Origin: Triangularia verruculosa
Lineage: Eukaryota > Ascomycota > Sordariomycetes > Sordariales > Podosporaceae
Length of the DNA: 64,000 bases
NCBI GenBank assembly: GCA_033296885.1
Contig: MU864027.1
Span: 1 to 64,000, forward strand
Direction: 5' to 3'
Positions 57,317 through 64,000 of the stretch are shown here, one piece after another. The notes below the pieces were generated by a model. It saw only the letters and a program-made list of their open reading frames with translations, was not told the origin of the DNA and ran no database searches. The first letter of the stretch is position 1. Each line of letters starts with the position of its first letter. The position numbers were made by a program, and so were the translations under genes.

Positions 57317-58897
57317 CTAGAGGAAGAGGAGGCCGGCAATGCCGATGATGACAGCGAAGGCACTGGCGCCCAGTGTCCTGTCGGCACCGCGGACACCATT
57401 GTTGCTGTTGTTGTTATTGTTGTTGCTGTCGCCACCGTCGGTGCTGGGCTGGCCGCAATTCTGGATGAAGCTCTGGGAATCACAGCTGGGGTTGCCAGCG
57501 GCACCAGAGTCAGAATTGGAGCCTCCGGAACCGCCGGAGCCAGATCCACCGTTTCCACTAGCGCCGGGGATGTTTCCAGGGCCGACGATTCCACCACCAG
57601 GAATAGCGTGAATAGCGGAAGACTGGGAGGCGCTGCCGGACTGGGTGCTATCGGCCTTGTTCATGTTCTTCCCTGTGCCGAGGAAGCTCTTCAGAATGGT
57701 TGGTCTGTTGCTGTCCACAACAGTGTTGTTGGTAGCGGAGATGTCGTTGTAGTAGTAGGAAATGCCCTTGTTGGTGCCTGGGGCCTTGTCGGTCTTCCAG
57801 CACTCCACCTTGATCTCGCCGAAAGTAGCGAAGTAGTAGCCATATTTCTTGATCTCGTCCGAGTTCCAGTCAATCTTTCCACCGGCCCAATCGACTGTGC
57901 CCTTGGCGTTGGTCTCGAGACCACCGGGCCAGATGGAGATCTGGACACGAGATGGCGTTTGCGGGTAGTTCCACTGCTGGGAAGTTGCGTTCCAAGTCTC
58001 GGATCTCTTCTTGGTACGATCAACCTTTCCATCGATGATCCACCGAATCTCGTCAGGGGTCCATTGGATTTCGTAGTCGTGGAATTTGTTGTACGAGTCG
58101 TCCACACTCGAGTTGCCAGTGTTGCCATCTGAAAAGAAAATGCGATCAGCAACCGTCCAAGGTTTCCGTGTTCAAGCGCGGAAAATACTCACAATCTGTA
58201 ATGCCCTGGAAGTAGTAGTTGGTCTGGACGGTGTTCAAGTCGACACCAACCCACTCGTAATCGATCTCATCCTTGACATCGCTGAACAAGATGAAGGCAG
58301 TAATAACACCCGCGCCCCGAGAGGTCTTGATTCTGGCCTTGACGTTGCCATACCACATGTACGTCGTGGTGGCCAGAACAGTACCGACAGACTTGGGGGG
58401 CATGGTCAACAGGGTGTGGCCGTTGTACAATAGGGGCTCTCCTTGGCCAACCCAGTCGACCTTGCTGGAGTCACCGAGGTATTCGCTGATGTGCTTGTAC
58501 CGGTCGAGCGAATCCATCTTGTAGGTCTTGTCCTTGCATACTGGCGCAGGGACGCAAGAGTCAATCGAGAATGACATGCGTGGATCGCAGCCGCCGAGGC
58601 AGAATGCGCCAACGCCGCATTGATTGTATTCTGCGATGCAAGTTCCCGATGTCAGTGCTTGTCCACCATGCCTGGGCTGAATCTAGACTGCGGCAGTGGA
58701 ACCTTGGGGACCCAGCGGACCGCCAACCAAGAAACAGAGTTTCAAACTCGATGCACAGCTTGAGATGCGGACTTACGAGAGCAGCAAGGGGCCTCCTCGG
58801 GGCACTTCTTGTCCAGACTGCAGGATGGAGGCTCGACAGCCAGGACACTGGTTACGCCGAGAAGGGCGACGCCCAGCGGCAAGAGGGACCGAAGCAT
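57317..58897 (-). CDS. Crh-type GH16 cell-wall transglycosylase, GPI-anchored
   Basis: Exons 58777-58897, 58193-58630 and 57317-58128 give 456 residues. There is a signal peptide (MLRSLLPLGVALLGVTSVLA), a Cys-rich module like that of Crh proteins (CSLDKKCPEEAPCCS joined to QYNQCGVGAFCLGGC), and a GH16 catalytic domain with active-site DEIDYEW (161-167; nucleophile Glu162, acid/base Glu166). A Gly/Ser/Asn-rich linker and a hydrophobic tail (FAVIIGIAGLLFL) typical of GPI attachment close it. Crh enzymes join chitin to beta-glucan in the fungal wall. Small introns of 146 and 64 bp, both GT-AG, link the exons. Confidence 0.93.
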
Positions 58898-61140
58898 TTT
58901 GATGGTTCTCGCTTCTTCGTTTCTGGGATCCTTCTCGAAGAAGTCGACGGTTTCGGGAAGCGACACGGGGTCTCACTCGTAGGCGAGAGGCAGATCGAAG
59001 TGCTGAGTCGGAATGTGAAGAGGGAGTAAGACAGAACGAGTGCTGGGATCAGTGGAATGCGTAACCCGGCAAAATGGATCCGTCCCAAGCAGATACAGAC
59101 GATGGACCGTTCCCTCGGGAGAGTGAGCGAGCAATGTCTCGACAAGTGGTGAAGCGATTGAGGGGTAGATGGCGGGCTCGACGGACTCGACGTTGGGTTT
59201 CTTGATCGGTCGAACGGGACGCGTCCGGTCTTGGTGATTGATTAATTGGGTTATTGTTTGGGTAGCGAACGTGAGATATGGGTTAAAAGCGATTGGCTTG
59301 GGGTCTTCAGGCGAACATGAAGAGGTCCCGTTGGAAAGAGAGCAAAACGAGGGATGCTCTTCTGGTGGATGGAAGGGAGGAGAGAGAGGGAGGAGGGAAT
59401 AGGAGGGCAAAGCGGGAAAAGCAGCCGGGGCTATTTTAGTAATAATGGCTCTCCTCTCTCTCTCTTCGCTAGGTTCTGGGTCGCTTCTGCTCTCGCTCTC
59501 CTGTCCAGGATCATGAGGGTGTGGGGACATTTTCCAGATGCGGCACGGGGCCATTGCAGGCTCTTGCCCACTCACAGGCGATGCCAGAGAGGAGGGCAAT
59601 AAAAGTTGCGCTAGTGTAGCTTACCCTGACCCACAAAACCCTTTTGAGACCTGCAGCCCGCCCTCACGAGCAGCAGTTCGTTCGTGATGGTGGCGCGCTA
59701 CCGTTGACACTTTGTGCGGCCCTGGATCCAGATGGCTTGCATGTTGTACATGTGTTCCAGCTGTTGCCAAATACCGCCCGATTGCTTCCACAGAAACTGG
59801 ATAGAGCCTGTGCAACCGATCGCCTTGTACACCAGAGGTTCCAACGAAACACTGGAACCGCCAAGCAGCAAATCGTCCGCCTTTCCCCAGATTGCCGGGC
59901 AGTAGAAGCTCCACCAAGCTCGCTCTTGGCCTGCCCTTTCCAGAAAATGACGCCACAGGCTTCCTCGCATCTTGCTGTTGCAACTTCCGACCTCGCCGTT
60001 CTCGTATTCCTCCATGGGTGTATTTACTCTCGACATACACGTGTAGTGTAGTAGAGATTCGCCAGGTTTGTTGTGTCCCCCTCCGGCATTTCCAGTCCCT
60101 GTGGAACAACGAAGTGCCGTGTACGTCCAGGAAATCAAAAGCTGAAGGGTTGATCGGCTGGCAACCCGAATCAGGCAGGCCGGAAGGAGATGGGAACATC
60201 AAGAACTTGACGGCGCCTGAGGGGAATACGAAAGCATGTTTTGTTGTCGATCAGGGAAAAGGCTTGTCGATCGCCGTTGGCTGCGTCTAATCTGGGTTGC
60301 AGCTTTGGCAGCTGCAGCCGGCTGCAGGAAACGGTTTCGACGTCTGGTCGCACCAAAATCAACCACTGCCGACAATGGCTGAAAAACAACCGGGCCGACG
60401 ACACCCAGCCATTTCATCAGTCGTGTTACTTCTCTGCATCAGCCAGCATACCGGGGCAACCGGCTGCGAGAAGCCACACATGTCTGTCAAGACAGAATTG
60501 GAATGCCCAACCCGAGGACAAGATACTTTGCGTCTACAATGAGCACACTGCATATCACATAACAAGAAATGTACCAACTCTTTATCAAACCAGGCCGAAA
60601 ATTGTATTCATGTTCCCGCCCTTCCTCTTCATATTATGACAGAGAAAGCTAAGCCCATCGCACCAACAGACATAACTCGACAAAAAGAAAGGCCACGTCA
60701 CGCCTAATCCTGAGCAAGCCCATCATGAGTAAACAGTGTCCAACAAGAAAACATCCAAGGGGAAGCGATAATAAAGCGGCAGGTGAAGGCGAGATCCCCA
60801 TGCTAACCCAATCAACAAAAGTACAAAGCCATCGGTAACAGACAGAGAAGGCAGCGCCGATTAAAATGCCCAAGATCCAAGTCGATTTTGTGTTCCACGC
60901 CGGGCGCCTTCCCTGAAAATGCGCAGTATTCGGAACGGAGCACGCCAGTCTCTTCGAGTGTCAAACGAACATCTTCTTGGATATAAGAAAAACAAAACAC
61001 ACGGCGCAGCTAGAGGGAAGAGACTGGCATTAAAAACAAGCCTCCACCGGGCTAGCAGAATCCCACCGGGTATAAAAGGCGGAAATAGGTGTCTTGAGAT
61101 GGCGAGTGGTTGAGTTTGGAGGATAGCTGGCACCCAAGCA
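58898..61140. other. intergenic, likely long leader and 3' regions
   Basis: About 2.2 kb. The ~700 bp next to the Crh gene are pyrimidine-rich on the minus strand and may be its promoter and leader. No motif-bearing frame is seen in the rest, which probably includes the 3' region of the Myb gene. Confidence 0.45.
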
Positions 61141-63295
61141 TCATCTCTTTTGGTTCGCAAACAGCTCTAGAGCAACCAGTTAGTTTCGAGTTGCGCTTCA
61201 ACACATCACTCTCAAAGAACAGCCTTACCTGGGAAGTGCTCCTTTGCATACTGTTCACAAGCCTTGGCTGGCTTGCCAACCTTCTGGCCAATGACCTTCC
61301 ATTTGTTGTTTTCGTACTCCTTGATAGCACTCATCAAAGCCGCGGACTGTACGGGATAACAGTTAGCTTTTTATTCGTCACCTGGAAAGCTGACCATGTT
61401 ACTAACCTCGTCTTCAGCAAACTCGGCATAATGCATATCCTTATACCAGTGCTTCTTCACACTACCCTCTGTCCGGGCAGGAAAGGTCTGGAGAGCGTCG
61501 AGTTAGCCAAGTCCAGCATGGGTATAAACAGGATGTGGTAGAAACAAACTCACCTTGGCAATTTCCGCCCAGCTGTTGCCAGCATCACGCATCTGCTTCA
61601 GCCGAAGCTCCTCGGCTGGTGTCCATGGAGTGTTTGTTCGGCTCTTCTTCGCCGGAGGCGGGGGTGGGGCAGGCGTCGCATCTTCTGGGGGCGGAGCCTT
61701 CACCTGAGCGGTGGGCACTGGAGCGGCAGCGGGAGCAACTGGAGTTGGAGCTGGTACGGCGGCCGGTGGTTGCTGCTGCTGCTGAACAACCTGCGGGGGC
61801 TGCTGCTGATGCTGCTGATGAGCTGCGTGCTGAACATGTGGTGGGTGTTGCTGCTGCACAGGAACCTGCTGTTGCTGAGGTGCCGCATGAGGCTGTTGTT
61901 GGGGAACCTGCTGCTGCTGCTGCTGCTGCTGTGGAGGAGGAGGGGGAGCATGCTGATGCTGAGGGGGATGCTGCTGGGGATGCGGTTGCTGAGCATGCTG
62001 CTGCTGAGCATGCTGAGGAACATGCTGCTGGGGATGTGGCTGAGCGTGCTGCGGATGCTGCGGGTGTTGGGCAAGGTGCTGAGGAGCATGCTGCGGAGGG
62101 TGCTGGACGGCGTGTTGTGGGTGCTGCTGGACATGCTGAGCCGACAATTGGGGTGGATGCGGCGGAGGATGGGCCGGGGGGTGACCGCCGGTCTGGGGCC
62201 GCTTCCGTCTCGATGGAGCCGGGGCGGGAGCCGGGGTAGGGGTTTGCTGCTGGGGAGGTGGAGCCTGTGGCTGCTGAGCATGAGCCATGGGCTGCTGGAC
62301 CGGCGGGGCAGCATGATGCTGTTGGGGATGTTGGGGATGCTGCTGGTGAGCGGCATGTTGTTGTTGCGCGGCCTGCTGTGGTGGTTGTGCATATCCCCGA
62401 AAGTCCATCTGCTGCTGCTGCTGCTGTTGTTGTTGCTGCTGCTGCTGTTGGTGCTGCTGCTGCTGTTGTTGCTGCTGCTGCTGGTCGCGGCGAGTCATGT
62501 CGGGCTGCTGAGGAGCATAATGAGACTGACTATACCAGGAGGCATGGTTAGCGAACGCGTTTGGCGCCTGCGGCTGCTGCTGCTGCAACGGTTGCTGGTG
62601 TTGCAGCGCCGGCATCGCGGTCTGCTGCTGTGAACGCCATGAGTGAACGTCGTTTGCCGTCCGCTGCTTCTTCATTACAGAGGAATGGAGGAGCTGTGTC
62701 GGGAACAGCCTGGGCCGAAAGCGCCAGGTTGGTCCGCGACAACAGAGCGACGGCGACGACGCGCGGGCTCGGGGAGGGGGTGCCGGCGGCGGCGCGGAGG
62801 AAGAGGAGGAGGAGGAACGAGGCCAAGAAAGACAAGAGGAGCAAGAGGCTGGTGTGTATGTGTGTGTACACGGTATGTATGTGCGTGGTGTGTGGATATT
62901 TTGGCCTCGTCAACTTTTTGACAGCCTCCTCAGCTTGCGCCTCCCTAGGGTAGGTAGGGTCGATGATGGGTCGGGTGTTCCCTGTACTCTACTTTGCTCC
63001 CATGGTTGCAGGTCAAAGCCTAGGGGAGGGAGTACTTGAGGTACATAAATGGGGGGGGGGGAGGGACGGGGGCTTGATGGGAACCTTTGTGCAGGTGCCT
63101 TTTGAGGATGGCTGAGGGAGAGGGAGAAGGAGGAGAAGAGAGGGAGAGAGGGCGGAGAGAGGGCGGGGGCCAGATACGAAAAGGTACAAGGAGACGAGGT
63201 ACTCACTGCTGGATCTCATTCGGGTGGTTGGTGGAGTTGGAGTAGAGGTACTCCGACCCGGGGGGGAGATTCGGTGTAATCGTCCACTGGTGCAT
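61141..63295 (-). CDS. Gln/His-rich Myb/SANT-domain protein
   Basis: Proposed exons 63207-63295, 61554-62709, 61407-61487, 61229-61346 and 61141-61166 give 489 residues. The first exon encodes MHQWTITPNLPPGSEYLYSN and joins in phase to the large second exon; a model starting at the ATG at 62675 would drop 41 residues. The protein has a polyglutamine tract (about 103-130), a long Gln/His/Pro-rich region, and a C-terminal pair of SANT/Myb-like repeats: TPWTPAEELRLKQM to VKKHWYKD (about 388-435), then LMSAIKEYENNKWKVIGQKV (about 445-480). It ends HFPELFANQKR. Likely a sequence-specific DNA-binding or chromatin protein in the nucleus. Splice sites in the SANT region cut at conserved places. Confidence 0.85.
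62406..62492. repeat. (CTG/CAG)n polyglutamine-coding repeat
   Basis: A dense run of CTG/TTG triplets on the + strand encodes two glutamine blocks separated by a His in the Myb-type protein. Similar shorter runs follow across 61760-62380. Confidence 0.85.
63049..63062. repeat. poly-G tract in intron
   Basis: A near-uninterrupted G run within the proposed 62710-63206 intron of the Myb gene. Confidence 0.8.
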
Positions 63296-63298
63296 GGT

Positions 63299-63857
63299 CT
63301 AAAAAGATGCGCCAAAAAAGGTCAGTTACTACTTTGCCCAGCCCGACTAAACGAGTCGCTGAATCCCTGGATGCGGTCTTTAGATTTGATAGATAGAAAG
63401 AGCAGCAGACTGCGATGAGATGAGATGAAAAGCCGGGCGGTCCCCGAGCTGGTGTTCTCTCGTGTCTGTCTTCTTCGGGGCTGCCATAGTTTTCAGAGCG
63501 TGGCGACCAAGATTTTTGGCTGCTGCTGTACCGCCGCACCCATTCTTCAGGCAATTTCAAGGCGCGCAGACCCCCCCCCCCCCCCCCAGACAAGGCAAGG
63601 CAAGGCAAGGCAAGGCAAAGCAAAGCAAAGCAAAGCACCGGCAACACCAAAAAAATATCAAGCGGCCGGGATGGTTGCGTCTCTGGTTCTGCAGCAGCAC
63701 GCGTCGAGTCTTTTTTGTCGCGAGCAACAAAATAAAATAAAATAAAGAGAGGCTCCCCGGAGACTCGGCCAAAACGAGACAATTGACGCGCACCCCCTCC
63801 ATGAAGAGCAATAGCAACAACAGACAGCGAACAGCAAGCAGAAGGAGCGGTACTTAC
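63299..63857 (-). other. probable 5'-UTR intron of the Myb gene
   Basis: On the minus strand a GTAAGT donor lies at 63852-63857 and an acceptor TTTTTAG at 63299-63305, only 3 bases before the ATG at 63295. This would be a 559-bp intron in the untranslated leader. It contains a 17-base C tract (63571-63587) and the tandem CAAGG/CAAAG pentamers. Confidence 0.6.
63571..63636. repeat. poly-C tract and CAAGG/CAAAG pentamer array
   Basis: Seventeen C bases are followed by about nine tandem pentamers, first CAAGG then CAAAG, in the putative leader intron of the Myb gene. Confidence 0.85.
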
Positions 63858-64000
63858 GGGCTTGGTCTGACGTCTACTGCGTAGAGTAGTGTCCAGGCTG
63901 CATATAGACCAACAGTGATAAATGTGGATTTGTCGGCTGCTCTCTGGGTCTTTTTTTTTTTTTGCAGATGGGAAAATGTATGTACTCGAAAGTGACCGAA

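Noticed and set aside
57233..58132. 299-residue Val/Gly-rich plus-strand frame
   Set aside because: It is antisense to the Crh GH16 gene, whose catalytic motif and splice sites are clear.
58973..59599. 208-residue minus-strand frame upstream of the Crh gene
   Set aside because: It is Ser/Pro-rich without motifs and lies where the promoter and leader should be.
61770..62633. 287-residue Leu-rich plus-strand frame resembling membrane segments
   Set aside because: It is the reverse reading of CAG-type glutamine repeats, which give CTG leucine runs.

Overview
This is a chromosomal piece of a filamentous ascomycete, most likely a Sordariomycete close to the Sordariales. The evidence is short GT-AG introns (about 55-100 bp) with CTAAC/CTGAC-type branch sites, an AT-rich transposon island that looks mutated by repeat-induced point mutation (RIP), a eukaryotic initiator tRNA-Met with an A1:U72 pair, and fungal families such as DUF8021, Clr5, Crh-type GH16 and DUF4604. 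Exon joins below were worked out by hand by matching splice sites with reading phase; in each multi-exon model the exon lengths sum to a multiple of three, except the frameshifted glutathione S-transferase gene.

Layout. 1-5.5 kb is a transposon graveyard: two related LTRs (240-849 and 4300-4978, the second with a perfect 5-bp target duplication), a 1.86-kb Fot1/pogo-type DNA transposon with 46-bp terminal inverted repeats (1634-3494), and another likely LTR (3499-3889), all in AT-rich RIP-type DNA. 5.5-20.4 kb is gene-poor. It holds a mannosyl-3-phosphoglycerate synthase (9203-10750), a secreted DUF8021 protein, a 65-residue Cys-rich protein, and a tRNA-Ala beside a tRNA-like relic.

20.4-37.6 kb is rich in small-molecule enzymes: a secreted beta-propeller of the SMP-30/lactonase type, an epoxide hydrolase, an NAD(P)-binding reductase-like protein, an FAD phenol-hydroxylase-type monooxygenase, three unrecognised proteins, an aldo-keto reductase and a DUF2235 alpha/beta hydrolase. 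The set would suit processing of an aromatic or epoxide compound, but there is no backbone synthase, transporter or recognised regulator in it, so a pathway is inference only.

38-64 kb is mostly housekeeping or conserved fungal genes: initiator tRNA-Met, a Clr5-domain protein, a DUF4604 protein, cytochrome c oxidase subunit 4, a peroxisomal-type acyl-CoA thioesterase, a nuclear-looking conserved protein, OHCU decarboxylase (uric acid breakdown), an F-box-like protein, a frameshifted glutathione S-transferase, a Crh-type GPI-anchored cell-wall transglycosylase, and a Gln/His-rich Myb/SANT protein whose likely true N-terminus lies in an upstream exon.

Two short sequence themes recur between genes: the palindrome TACCTAGGTA and telomere-like ACCCTAACCCT. 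I did not find an obvious new defence or mobile system. The best leads are the MPGS gene, the backbone-free enzyme cluster, the unevenly RIP-mutated Fot1 copy and the unmutated solo LTRs.
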